27,996 nucleotides of DNA from Pseudomonadota bacterium (GTDB lineage Bacteria > Pseudomonadota > Alphaproteobacteria > Rhizobiales > Rhizobiaceae). The stretch spans positions 1 to 27,996 of the forward strand of contig JAEWDP010000119.1 in assembly GCA_023390055.1 (NCBI GenBank). The letters run 5' to 3'. The stretch's first letter is position 1; each line of letters begins with the position of its first letter. Positions 16,515 through 24,770 of the stretch are shown here, piece after piece. Under the pieces are notes generated by a model. It did not search any database, had not been told where the DNA came from, and saw nothing but the letters and a program-made list of their open reading frames with translations. Position numbers and translations under genes: made by a program.

Positions 16515-17729
16515 TTAGCAGCTTTCAGTGTCAAGCGTCTCCACCGACCACAAGAGTGGTAGATAGCTTATGAGCCAGAGAAGGAGAGAGGAGGCCCAGA
16601 AAATTGCCGTCAGGCCATGTCCTCCCGGAAGCAGGATGCTGGGTAAGACTTCGGGTACAACTCGCCAGCATACCGCTAGAACAGTACCCGCAAGCGCAAT
16701 ACGTGCCCCCCGCGGAAATTCCAGCGGCTGTCCAGTATGAAGAAGCCCGGCAATGGAAAGAACCGCGAGAACGCCGATTCCCAGACCACCCATAAGCATC
16801 AGGTGCAACGCGCCGATGAAGGAAAATGACAAGCCAACCAGGGACAGGCCACCAATGACGAGACCGGCACCCGATAGTCCACTAGACAGTGTGAGGCAGA
16901 AAATCTCTGGTCGAAAGGTTCTGCGCCCGATGAAGCCTTCAGCTACCCGGTCGAGAAACGCACCGCCGGTGGCCAGCATCAAAAATCCCCTTACGGGTTC
17001 GGATGCATCGAAGTATTCCGCAAACAACAGTAATGCGACCAGGCCTGGGGCGAGGTTGATCCGGCCCGGATGTGGTCGATAAGGAGACGTCAATTCGGTT
17101 GAATCAAGGAGCAGGTTCGTCACCGGGACTGTGATGCGCGCGAGAGCGAGACCTAACAGCCCGAGAAACGAAAAGGCAGCGATCCGGATGGCCTTTTCTC
17201 CGGCGTCGTAGTCACCAGACGCCATTGAGACGCGCAATGCTGCGGCAGAGCCGGCTAATATACAAAGAAAGACAATGAACCCGAACAGGCTTGTCGTGCG
17301 GCGGCGCCAGGAGAGGAATATAGTATAGCCGACAAGAAAGAGAAGCCACGCCTGATCGGCGGCCGCTCCTGGCAGAGTGAGGGTCTCGATGCCGGCGATG
17401 CCGGAAATACGTCCAAGACACCAAAGGCCGGCAAGCCAGAAAAGAACCTTGCCGCGCAAGCGCGCTGTATCCGTCCACTCAGGAAGAGCCGAGGTAAGGA
17501 ATCCGACTAGGGCTGCTCCGAAGGAGCCGACGATCATTTCCTGGGCGTGCCACTGTCCTGCAGCCGTCGTGCTGGATAGCGGAAGACTGAAGTGAAAGGC
17601 GAAGACCCACAGGAATGGCCACAACGCAGCATGAAGGGCAGCGATCGGAAAAAAGAGCCGAAGCCCTTCGCTGGACATGGAGGCGAGAAGCTCTTTTCTT
17701 GTCTGTCGCAACGAACGTGATGCATTCAT
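16515..17729 (-). CDS. NnrS-family membrane protein (first of two)
   Basis: The 404-residue multi-pass protein has an NnrS core, GQWHAQEMIVGSFGAALVGFLTSALPEWT at about 58-86, with His61 in place of the HxH seen in the paralogue. A mid-chain ARITVPVTNLLLDS takes the place of the usual G-R-x-x-P-x-F-T-x-N. It is thus a divergent member with one of the two paired histidines missing, and may differ in metal content. The ATG overlaps the ATPase stop by one base (TGATG), so translation is probably coupled; a TTG directly before it is the only alternative. Two unlike NnrS proteins side by side behind an importer suggest a heteromeric or two-step role, which is inference. Confidence 0.85.
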   Translation of the reverse strand: MNASRSLRQTRKELLASMSSEGLRLFFPIAALHAALWPFLWVFAFHFSLPLSSTTAAGQWHAQEMIVGSFGAALVGFLTSALPEWTDTARLRGKVLFWLAGLWCLGRISGIAGIETLTLPGAAADQAWLLFLVGYTIFLSWRRRTTSLFGFIVFLCILAGSAAALRVSMASGDYDAGEKAIRIAAFSFLGLLGLALARITVPVTNLLLDSTELTSPYRPHPGRINLAPGLVALLLFAEYFDASEPVRGFLMLATGGAFLDRVAEGFIGRRTFRPEIFCLTLSSGLSGAGLVIGGLSLVGLSFSFIGALHLMLMGGLGIGVLAVLSIAGLLHTGQPLEFPRGARIALAGTVLAVCWRVVPEVLPSILLPGGHGLTAIFWASSLLLWLISYLPLLWSVETLDTESC

Positions 17730-18478
17730 CAAATTATGGCCCGTTCATCGTAGTCATTGACATGTGCGAACAATTGATCCTCGTTCAGGAACGTCTGTAC
17801 CGTCTCGAAGATCATGCGATCGTCGCGTAATCCGGGAGAAGATGGAACGGCGCGGCTGCCGACAATACCGCGGCCGTGACGATCAAGTACAACGATGCGA
17901 TGCGCAATTCGTACAGCTTCGGAAAGATCATGGGTAATGAACAGGCCTGCCCGACCCGATCCGGCAATAATGTCCACAACGATGTCCTGCATGCGGCGTT
18001 TCAATGCAACGTCGAGGGCTGTGAAGGGCTCATCGAAGTAAATAAAGTCCGGCTCGGCGATCAGCGCTCTAGCGATTGCCACACGTTGACGCATACCGCC
18101 TGAAAGTTGAGAAGGAAACTTGTTGAGATCACAAGCGTCGAGAGCTGCCAACGCTGCCGCGCTCTCAACCCGTTGGCAGCAAATCGTGCAACCGAGGCGT
18201 CGTCCTTTGAGACCGAAAGCGATGTTGTCGGCAGCAGTAGCCCACGGCATCAGTCGCGGTTCCTGAAAAATCACTGAATGACGATGGTAGTTACGGCGTA
18301 TCTTACCGCGTCGTTGGTCGATCAATCCGGCCGCAATATGGGCAAGAGTGCTCTTTCCCGATCCCGATGGCCCTACAAGCGCCACCAATTCATCGGCGCA
18401 AACTTCCAGATTGATAACGTCGAGTACGGTGCGTCCCAGGAATGCATGGCCAATATTGGAAAGTTGAAGGACGGTCAT
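17729..18478 (-). CDS. ABC importer ATPase, nitrate/sulfonate/taurine (SsuB/TauB) type
   Basis: The 249-residue ATPase has Walker A GPSGSGKST at 36-44, Q-loop SVIFQEPRLMPWATAADNIAFGL (hallmark of the SsuB/TauB group), signature QLSGGMRQRVAIARAL, Walker B FIYFDEPFTALD and switch His in LFITHDLSEAVRIA. The C-terminal 40 residues are variable. An unusual Cys-rich stretch (GCTICCQRVES) sits in the helical subdomain. It should power the importer made by the neighbouring permease and binding protein. Its start overlaps the permease stop by four bases (ATGA), and its stop overlaps the first NnrS start by one. Confidence 0.92.
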   Translation of the reverse strand: MTVLQLSNIGHAFLGRTVLDVINLEVCADELVALVGPSGSGKSTLAHIAAGLIDQRRGKIRRNYHRHSVIFQEPRLMPWATAADNIAFGLKGRRLGCTICCQRVESAAALAALDACDLNKFPSQLSGGMRQRVAIARALIAEPDFIYFDEPFTALDVALKRRMQDIVVDIIAGSGRAGLFITHDLSEAVRIAHRIVVLDRHGRGIVGSRAVPSSPGLRDDRMIFETVQTFLNEDQLFAHVNDYDERAII

Positions 18479-19284
18479 CGTTTTATACCCCAGGGCCGGG
18501 CGGCTTCACGCCAAGTTTCGCTCTCTGCACGCAATGGCTGCAACAGTCCGTATTCGACGGCGACGAGGGCAGCAACTGAAAGCAGGATCCACGCCAATGC
18601 TGCAGGGGTGTCGAGATTGGCGCGGGCCGCTGCAAGCTCGGAACCGACACCGCCTGAATTGGCAAGGAGTTCTGCCATGATTGCTGCCTTGAAAGCCGTA
18701 CCAAGTGCCATTGTCAGTGCAGGAAACAGTGCTTGCAACATTTGGCGCAGGGCAATTTGAACGATGCGTCTTATCAAGCCAATGCCAACGGCGCGGGCCA
18801 TGTCATCAAGACCACGATCGCGCCCGGAAATTCCTTCGGCCGCTCCGATGAAGACGATTGGCAAGCCTGCAATAGCCGCTGTGGCGGAGACCGTTCCCGC
18901 TCCGTTCCCAAACCAGATCATTAGCAAGACGATCCATGCAATTGGCGGCACACCGAGCAGCAGTGTGATTTGTGGGCGTGCCAGCCGCATGACAGCCGGA
19001 TGGTACCCACATATGACACCTGAGATTGTTCCAATAATCGCCGCAAATGAAAATCCGGTCAGCGCGCGTATTGCCGTTGTTCCGACTAAATGCCAAGCCT
19101 CCGGCTCTTCAAGTAGCACGAGCAGGGTCGCGAAGGTTTCAACCGGGCCTGGTAGAATGAAACTTCCATAAGCTTCATGACAGAGTTGCCATGCTGCCGC
19201 AAAGACCGAGAGACCGGCGAGGCCGGCCCACCCAGACCAGATAAAGCGTCCGACACGCGATGCACGCAAGGCAAGTACCGACAT
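18475..19284 (-). CDS. ABC importer permease, nitrate/sulfonate/taurine type
   Basis: The 269-residue permease has about six membrane helices and the type I ABC-permease coupling loop (EAA-like) at GLDDMARAVGIGLIRRIVQIALRQMLQALFPALTMALGTAFKAAIMAEL, roughly 155-205. Its first third (FILPGPVETFATLLVLLEEPEAWHLVGTTAIRALTGF) is the familiar SsuC/TauC pattern. It probably works as a homodimer with the ATPase encoded next. The ATG lies nine bases after the binding-protein stop, with a GAGG-like site (TTGAGGCTGAGCC). The ligand is not evident; the operon company (TonB receptor, NnrS) argues against an ordinary sulfonate role. Confidence 0.92.
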   Translation of the reverse strand: MSVLALRASRVGRFIWSGWAGLAGLSVFAAAWQLCHEAYGSFILPGPVETFATLLVLLEEPEAWHLVGTTAIRALTGFSFAAIIGTISGVICGYHPAVMRLARPQITLLLGVPPIAWIVLLMIWFGNGAGTVSATAAIAGLPIVFIGAAEGISGRDRGLDDMARAVGIGLIRRIVQIALRQMLQALFPALTMALGTAFKAAIMAELLANSGGVGSELAAARANLDTPAALAWILLSVAALVAVEYGLLQPLRAESETWREAARPWGIKR

Positions 19285-19293
19285 GGCTCAGCC

Positions 19294-20313
19294 TCAAAGA
19301 TAGAGCGTTTCATCCGGCATGCGGCCCCCGATCATTTTGGGACTTGTCGCAACAATGGCTTGAAACAGAGCATCCAAATTCGGACGGTCAGCACTTGCAC
19401 GGATTGCGACAAGGTTGGAGAACGGGATCGATTTTTCGATGACCGGCCATGGTAATTCGAGAGCAGCAGCGGCATGGCTTGCTGCTTCAGACGGTCGTGC
19501 AACCACTGCTTGTGCAGCTTTCTCCAATCCCTTGAGCAGGGACTTTATCGCTTCCGGATGTGTGTTTAGAAATGTCTCGTCCAGCGCAAGTCCGGCCTGG
19601 GGCATAGTCGGTCCAAGACCCGTCACTTTGCCCCATTCGGCCTGAATGTCCAGCGCCCGATGGATCTGCTTGCCCGCCGCGCCTGCCCTGATCATGGCAG
19701 CAGTTGCTGCAGGCTCTGGAACCATTGCCGTCTCGATGCGGCCTGAGAGGAGCATCTGGATAGCTTCGATCGGCGAGCCGGCCAGATCCACCAGGACATC
19801 CTTGCCGCTCTCAAGATCATTGTGGTCGAGGAGTGCATTGAAAATCAGTTCCGGTGTATCATTGGGAAATGGCACCGTGATCTTGCGGCCTTTGAGATCG
19901 GAGAAAGCCTTGATTGAGGCGTCCGTCGAAATAACGTAGAGGAGGCCATTCGTCATCACATTGGCAAGTTTTATTCCAAGGCCGCGTGTATGGAGGTTTG
20001 CTGCTGTTGTTACCGGCATCACAAGGGCCCGCATGGTTCCGGAGGTCAGACCGGCACGCATCTCGTCAGGTGTTCTCCATATCTTGAATGATACCTTGTC
20101 GGCGACTTCTCTCAAAAGGCCGGCGCCAACCGCATAGGCAAGCGTAATAGATGGGCCGGCGGGGGGACCGTGGAGTGTGAGTTCTGCTAGTCGACCGCTG
20201 CGAGCGCGAGCAACAAAAGGCATCGCCATAGTGCCAACGAGACCGGCGCAAATCGTGCGGCGGGTTAAGGAAGCACCCTTGCGGCATGAGATCATTTGTT
20301 TGTCTTTAGTCAT
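19294..20313 (-). CDS. NMT1/SsuA-like ABC substrate-binding protein, probably Tat-exported
   Basis: From the ATG at 20311-20313 (AAGGAAC site upstream) the product is 339 residues. The N-terminus has a twin-arginine motif (SLTRRTICAGLV, R18-R19), a moderately hydrophobic stretch and a likely cleavage near ARA at 37. The mature chain follows the type II binding fold of NMT1/THI5 and SsuA proteins: PPAGPSITLAYAVGAGLL, then VMPVTTAANLHTRGLGIKLANV, KAFSDLKGRKITVPFPNDTPELIFNALL, a hinge, IEAIQMLLSGRIETAMVPEPAATAAM and a helical tail. Tat export would fit a protein folding with a cofactor, or a redox-sensitive one, but that is speculative. It follows the TonB receptor by 25 bases and precedes the permease by nine. 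Confidence 0.9.
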   Translation of the reverse strand: MTKDKQMISCRKGASLTRRTICAGLVGTMAMPFVARARSGRLAELTLHGPPAGPSITLAYAVGAGLLREVADKVSFKIWRTPDEMRAGLTSGTMRALVMPVTTAANLHTRGLGIKLANVMTNGLLYVISTDASIKAFSDLKGRKITVPFPNDTPELIFNALLDHNDLESGKDVLVDLAGSPIEAIQMLLSGRIETAMVPEPAATAAMIRAGAAGKQIHRALDIQAEWGKVTGLGPTMPQAGLALDETFLNTHPEAIKSLLKGLEKAAQAVVARPSEAASHAAAALELPWPVIEKSIPFSNLVAIRASADRPNLDALFQAIVATSPKMIGGRMPDETLYL

Positions 20314-20338
20314 GGATTTTGTTCCTTGAAATAGGATA

Positions 20339-22630
20339 CTAGAATCGGCTCCGGACGCCGACGTAGAAGCCTCGGCCATCACCTGGAAGGAATGCGGCCT
20401 GGTCGATAGTGGCCTCATCGACAATCAGCGTCGATGAGGCGTATTTTTCATCGAATAGGTTGGTCACTTCACCGAAGAGAGAGACATTGTCGTTGATCCT
20501 GTATTCCGTCCGCAGATCAATGACCGTGTATGGGTCAGCCCAAAGCGTGTTCATGTTGTCGACCGGTGTCTTGTCAGGAACCCATTTCAGGCTTCCTGAA
20601 ATCGACCAGTTTTCAGTGACCTGGTAGGAAAGCGAAGTATTCAAGATATGGCGCGAAGCGCCCGCCAGGCGGTTGTCGCCGCGCAACGGATCTGAGTGGA
20701 AGCGAAAATCCTGATAGGTATAGGCAAGTCGCCCGGTGAGATTGTCGGTCAGGCTGGCGGCTAGTCCGAGTTCGATGCCGAAATGACGGGTTTCGTCAGC
20801 ATTGATGGCCCCGATCGATGTGCCTGTCACATCTCGCAGGTTGAGCAGTTCGTTGTCGACCCATGAATAATATGTCGTGATATCCCAATCGTAGTCGCCA
20901 TAGTTCCCGCGCCATCCAAATTCCACGCTGGTTGCGGATTGTGCCTCAAGATCGGGGGTTGCGAATGCAGCATAAGGCAGTGCCGGGTTATTGGGTGTCC
21001 TGCGGCCAGGACTGCTGTTTGGCGTCCCATTTATAGTGGCGAGCAGATCGTCATGAGTCGGTGGCTCGAAGCTCCGGCTCACTGCGGCGAAGAGCAATTG
21101 GTCGGGTGCGGGTTCGAAGCTGATGCCGAGACTAGGGCTCCAGGAACTGTAGCTTCGATCATAATCGGTGGAGCGAGCAGGTACTGTCCCGTCAGGCAAT
21201 CGCATACTCGGATGTTGCGGGTTGAATGCCATGGTTGGACGCGCAGCTGCCGTGAATTTGTCCATGTTCTTGCGTTTGGCATGAGCAAAGGACAGCGCTG
21301 GCGAAACTGTCCAGCTATCGGTGACCGGAATGTTCAGGCCCGCATGCAGTGACAGGGTCGAAGCCTCAAGGTCATTTTCTCCGAACAACGCACCCCGTTC
21401 GCCAGACTGGTTGAGGTAATAGCGTCGTTCCGCCGAACCGAACGTATACTGTGCGGTTGCCTCAAATAGCGGCAACAACGCATCGGATTCGGGCGAATAA
21501 GCGTAGCGCAACAGGCCGGTCGTGTCTCCACCGGCGGTCTCGCGAATGCCGGATGGGATCGGGAAGCGAAAGGTATCGTCGGTATAGGTATAACCGAAAC
21601 CGATATCGAACTGATGGTCGCCGGCATCGATTGTAGTGCGCGAACCCACCAAGGCCTGGCTCGCATCGCGGCGCGGTTTGTCGCGCTCTACATTTGGCCC
21701 GGGATTGACAGGGCCGGCTGGTGTCATGATGGGGCCGGAGGAGACTTGGGAAGGGTCTTTCTTGAGGGCATCCTTGTTGATCGGACCGGAAACATCAAAG
21801 CCGAGGTCAGTGTAGCCGAAGAAAAGACGGCTACTGATGGTATCTGATATCTCTGCCTCGAGGACACCTCCAACATCGACGCGTTCGGATCCATTATAGT
21901 CACGGAAGCCGTTGCGACGGGTTACGTCAAAGTAAAATGCCGCGTCAAGTCGTTCCCCATCAAAACCGGTCCTGCCGGACGCACCGGCCTGACCGAAACT
22001 TCCAGCGCCGATATTGAGTTCGGTTGCGGGTGAACCAGCAGCCGGGCCTGACATCAAGTTGATTGCTCCACCAAGAACACTGGCACCGAGACGATTTGTC
22101 AGATACCCGCGATAAATTTCGATCGCTCGGGATGCACCGGGATTCGCGAAGCCGGCAATATAGGAGCCATCAGCCCGGTTCAGTGGAAGTCCATCACGCA
22201 GTATCAATACACCTCTTTCGACGGGGTTCTGTTGCAGGCCGGATCCACGTATCTGGATGCGCGGCTGGTCATTTGCACCAAAGAAGTCCTGCACAACAAC
22301 GCCTGGTGCGTAAGCCAGCGCGTCTGATATTGTCGGGGCAATCGTTCCTTCATACTGTTTAGCAGAAATCGTCGATACGCCGCCGGCCAAACGTCGGAGT
22401 TTCGCCGCGATAATTCCCAGTGAAGCGTCCCAGCCAGCTTCGATCACTATCGGATCAAGGGTCAATTCTGCGCCCGGACCTGCGGATTGGGCATGTGCCA
22501 ACCCACCGGATAACGCTGTGGCTGACACAAACCAAACCAGCGTTGGAACAATCCCTAGGTAGTGTCTCCGATCGATTAAACGATCCGGTCTCGCTGCCAA
22601 GCCGAGACTTGTTCCTCTCATTCGCTGCAT
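20339..22630 (-). CDS. TonB-dependent outer-membrane receptor
   Basis: From the ATG at 22628-22630 (GGGGAAG about nine bases upstream) the product is 763 residues. After a long basic lead and hydrophobic segment (YLGIVPTLVWFVSATALSGGLAHAQ, cleavage after AQ or HA) comes a TonB-box-like LDPIVIEA. The plug domain has SDALAYAPGVVVQDFFG, PRIQIRGSGLQQNPVERGVLILRDGLPLNRADGS and LGGAINLMS. The rest is a beta-barrel rich in alternating aromatic strands, with the closing LFGEVTNLFDEKYASS and a C-terminal VRSRF ending in Phe. The plug pattern is FecA/FhuE-like, which fits a metal chelate, but other ligands are possible. It is the first gene of the six-gene operon, so it would bring the ligand across the outer membrane for the downstream ABC importer. 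A perfect hairpin lies about 185 bases before its start. Confidence 0.92.
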   Translation of the reverse strand: MQRMRGTSLGLAARPDRLIDRRHYLGIVPTLVWFVSATALSGGLAHAQSAGPGAELTLDPIVIEAGWDASLGIIAAKLRRLAGGVSTISAKQYEGTIAPTISDALAYAPGVVVQDFFGANDQPRIQIRGSGLQQNPVERGVLILRDGLPLNRADGSYIAGFANPGASRAIEIYRGYLTNRLGASVLGGAINLMSGPAAGSPATELNIGAGSFGQAGASGRTGFDGERLDAAFYFDVTRRNGFRDYNGSERVDVGGVLEAEISDTISSRLFFGYTDLGFDVSGPINKDALKKDPSQVSSGPIMTPAGPVNPGPNVERDKPRRDASQALVGSRTTIDAGDHQFDIGFGYTYTDDTFRFPIPSGIRETAGGDTTGLLRYAYSPESDALLPLFEATAQYTFGSAERRYYLNQSGERGALFGENDLEASTLSLHAGLNIPVTDSWTVSPALSFAHAKRKNMDKFTAAARPTMAFNPQHPSMRLPDGTVPARSTDYDRSYSSWSPSLGISFEPAPDQLLFAAVSRSFEPPTHDDLLATINGTPNSSPGRRTPNNPALPYAAFATPDLEAQSATSVEFGWRGNYGDYDWDITTYYSWVDNELLNLRDVTGTSIGAINADETRHFGIELGLAASLTDNLTGRLAYTYQDFRFHSDPLRGDNRLAGASRHILNTSLSYQVTENWSISGSLKWVPDKTPVDNMNTLWADPYTVIDLRTEYRINDNVSLFGEVTNLFDEKYASSTLIVDEATIDQAAFLPGDGRGFYVGVRSRF

Positions 22631-23050
22631 TGGTGCGTCTTCCCCAGATTGATGGTGGTGAAGCCGCGCGGCATCTGAGGAGAGATTTGACCGCGTTTGG
22701 ACGGGAAATCTCAGATAGTCAGTGCGCGCGGCCACCGACAGAGCACGGGAGGAGGCCGAACAGCGCGAGGAGGTGGGCGCAAAAGAAGTTTCATAAGGCT
22801 TCGGTAGTCCTTCTTCTTATGGCTGTCTTTGCGTTTTCGCAAAGACAGCCATAAGGGACGGAAGTGATGCTCAATTGTTGGCGGCTCCACCTGACAGAGT
22901 GACCTGATACGGGGCTGAGGATCGAGGAATGCCTGTTTTCTGGCCGCGTTCCCGGTCAAGGCACAGGTGACGGGCGGCGGCGCTGGCACTGGCCCGTACA
23001 TTCGATCGGCATTTATCGGGCATACGGCAGCGTAAATTTATCAGGGTCGA
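22631..23050. other. Long leader between aldehyde dehydrogenase and TonB operon
   Basis: I see no gene in these 420 bases; minus-strand frames here are proline/arginine-rich and motif-free. The stretch should hold the promoter and 5' leader of the TonB-ABC-NnrS operon. Apart from the perfect hairpin at 22816-22855 I could not name an element. I looked for a cobalamin riboswitch, FNR/NnrR-like TTGNNNNNNNCAA sites and simple Fur-like repeats and found none that convince. Confidence 0.55.
22816..22855. repeat. Perfect 18-bp inverted repeat with 4-base loop upstream of the TonB operon
   Basis: CTTATGGCTGTCTTTGCG (22816-22833) is followed by TTTT and its exact reverse complement (22838-22855). 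Neither strand has a T-run after the stem. It lies about 195 bases past the aldehyde dehydrogenase stop and 185 before the TonB start, both genes on the minus strand. It could be a T-less terminator, an mRNA-stabilising stem, or a mobile REP-like element. Confidence 0.85.
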
Positions 23051-24526
23051 TCAGATCGCACCCATGCAGAGGTATTTCATTTCCAGATATTCGTCGATTC
23101 CGTGGCGGGAACCCTCGCGCCCAATCCCAGATTGCTTCATCCCACCAAAGGGTGCTGCTTCCGAAGACATACGGCCTGTATTGATACCGATCATGCCGTA
23201 TTCCAAGGCTTCGGCGACCCGCCAAACTCGCTTGAGATTGGCTGCATAAAAGTAGGCTGCGAGGCCATAGATGGTGTCATTGGCCTCACGAACCACCTGA
23301 TCTGCATCTTCAAAGCGGATGATAGGGGCAAGTGGCCCAAACGTTTCTTCCTGTGCCACCCGCATGTTCCCGGTGATGCCCGTCAAGACCGTGGGTTCGA
23401 AGAAAGTCGTGTCACTGCCAATGCGACCACCACCACATCGGATTGATCCGCCCTTCCCGATAGCATCTGCTATGTGAGCCTCGATCTTGGCCAGCGCATT
23501 CGCATCAATGAGCGGGCCTACGGCTACATCTGGTCGGAACCCGTCGCCAACCGAAAGGGAGCCGACCCTTTCTGTGAACTTCTTCACAAATTCATCGTGA
23601 ACAGCTGCCTGGACGTATATTCGATTTGCGGAAACGCAAGTCTGGCCGGCATTGCGAAATTTTGCCTGAATTGCCCCGTCTACAGCTGCGTCCACGTCCG
23701 CATCATCGAAGATGATAAAGGGAGCGTTACCTCCCAGTTCCAGGCTAACCTTCTTGATCTGGTCGGAACATTGCCGCATGAGGAGCCGGCCCACCTCGGT
23801 AGACCCAGTGAAGCTGATCTTTCGCACCTTGGGGTTGCTGCAGAGTTCCCGACCTATTGCAGCACCTTCAGCGGCATAGACCAAGTTTACCACCCCTTCC
23901 GGGAAACCCGCATTTCTTGTCAACGCGAACATCGCTGCTGCAACGAGAGGTGTTTGTTCAGCCGGTTTCAAGACAATTGTGCAACCTGCAGCGAGTGCTG
24001 GCGAGATCTTCCGGGCTACCATCGAAGCAGGAAAATTCCAGGGAGTTATCGTTCCAACGACGCCAATGGGTTGCTTGATCACAAGCATCCGGCGGTCTGT
24101 CGACGGAGCGGAAATAGTCTCGCCATAAACACGATTTGCCTCTTCCGCATACCATTTCAGGTAGGCAGCGGCATGGGAGACTTCCGACCTTGCCTCAGCA
24201 ATTGGCTTGCCCATCTCTGCGGTGAGAATGGCAGCAAGATCGTCCGTATGAAGGACGATCAATTGGTGCCAGTTCCAGAGCATATCACTTCGTTCCCGCG
24301 CAGTCAGGGACGCCCATTGCGCCTGTGCCTGAAAGGCACGGTCGATTGCGATCCGGGTGTCGTCGATCGTCATGTCGGGAAGTTCTGCAAGAAGCTCACC
24401 GGTAGACGGATTAAATACCTTGAAGGTATCCCTCGCGGCAGGCTCGTTCAAAACGGGTAGTCGATCAAGGGCCCCGAACAGGCTTTGATCCTTGACGTGG
24501 CGAAGAAGCGCGTGTGTTACGGACAC
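23051..24526 (-). CDS. NAD(P)-dependent aldehyde dehydrogenase, succinate-semialdehyde (GabD) type
   Basis: The 491-residue enzyme is a full-length ALDH with Asn164 (TPWNFP), Glu263 (LELGGNAPF) and catalytic Cys297 (NAGQTCVSANR), plus the GabD-like RRMLVIKQPIGVVGTITPWNFPASMVARKISPALAAGCTIVLKPAEQTPL stretch and a C-terminal PFGGMKQSGIGREGSRHGIDEYLEMKYLCMG. By family it would oxidise succinate semialdehyde or a similar dicarboxylic semialdehyde. Next to a ring-cleavage cluster it may instead act on a ring-cleavage semialdehyde. The start is a GTG at 24526: an in-frame stop lies two codons upstream and no other start fits. The likely ribosome binding site (AGGA) is buried in a 13-bp hairpin ending four bases before the GTG. 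A 244-base gap separates it from the tautomerase, so it may have its own promoter. Confidence 0.9.
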   Translation of the reverse strand: MSVTHALLRHVKDQSLFGALDRLPVLNEPAARDTFKVFNPSTGELLAELPDMTIDDTRIAIDRAFQAQAQWASLTARERSDMLWNWHQLIVLHTDDLAAILTAEMGKPIAEARSEVSHAAAYLKWYAEEANRVYGETISAPSTDRRMLVIKQPIGVVGTITPWNFPASMVARKISPALAAGCTIVLKPAEQTPLVAAAMFALTRNAGFPEGVVNLVYAAEGAAIGRELCSNPKVRKISFTGSTEVGRLLMRQCSDQIKKVSLELGGNAPFIIFDDADVDAAVDGAIQAKFRNAGQTCVSANRIYVQAAVHDEFVKKFTERVGSLSVGDGFRPDVAVGPLIDANALAKIEAHIADAIGKGGSIRCGGGRIGSDTTFFEPTVLTGITGNMRVAQEETFGPLAPIIRFEDADQVVREANDTIYGLAAYFYAANLKRVWRVAEALEYGMIGINTGRMSSEAAPFGGMKQSGIGREGSRHGIDEYLEMKYLCMGAI

Positions 24527-24530
24527 TATC

Positions 24531-24566
24531 TATCAATCCTGCTAATTGAATTCAGCAGGATTGATA
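24531..24566 (-). promoter_or_regulatory. Perfect 13-bp hairpin covering the ribosome binding site of the GabD-like gene
   Basis: TATCAATCCTGCT (24531-24543) and AGCAGGATTGATA (24554-24566) are exact reverse complements around a ten-base loop. On the minus-strand mRNA the 3' arm contains the AGGA that should serve the GTG at 24526, and the stem ends four bases before it. This could hold translation back, or be the binding site of a dimeric repressor. Confidence 0.65.
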
Positions 24567-24594
24567 ATACCGAAAGGCAGATCGTGAAAGCATC

Positions 24595-24608
24595 AGATGT
24601 TAACATCT
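24595..24608. promoter_or_regulatory. Perfect 14-bp palindrome, candidate operator
   Basis: AGATGTTAACATCT reads the same on both strands. It lies about 70 bases upstream of the GabD-like start, in the gap after the tautomerase gene, a natural place for a dimeric regulator such as a GntR- or LacI-family protein. No such regulator gene is in the window. Confidence 0.45.
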
Positions 24609-24770
24609 ACATAGGCCGGCAGGCCTCGGATCTCCGTACGTCCTTTTCGCCTCACCAATTGTTCAGCATGTTTGACCGGCCAATGCCTTCCCTTGCGGGG
24701 AGAACGCCTCTGTGTCGGCGTCTTGTGTCTTTCCGCTGCGATGATGACGGTTGTGTTACCAAGGTGCTGT

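Noticed and set aside
22631..23050. Possible cobalamin riboswitch before the TonB receptor
   Set aside because: GGGAACGC, GCCCCG and GCCAGTG words caught the eye on the minus strand, but they are not in the order or form of the B12-box elements, and the large perfect hairpin does not fit that fold.
23474..24460. A 328-codon open frame on the plus strand
   Set aside because: It is antisense to the GabD-like dehydrogenase, whose catalytic residues are all in place on the minus strand; the plus frame has no recognisable motif or ribosome binding site.
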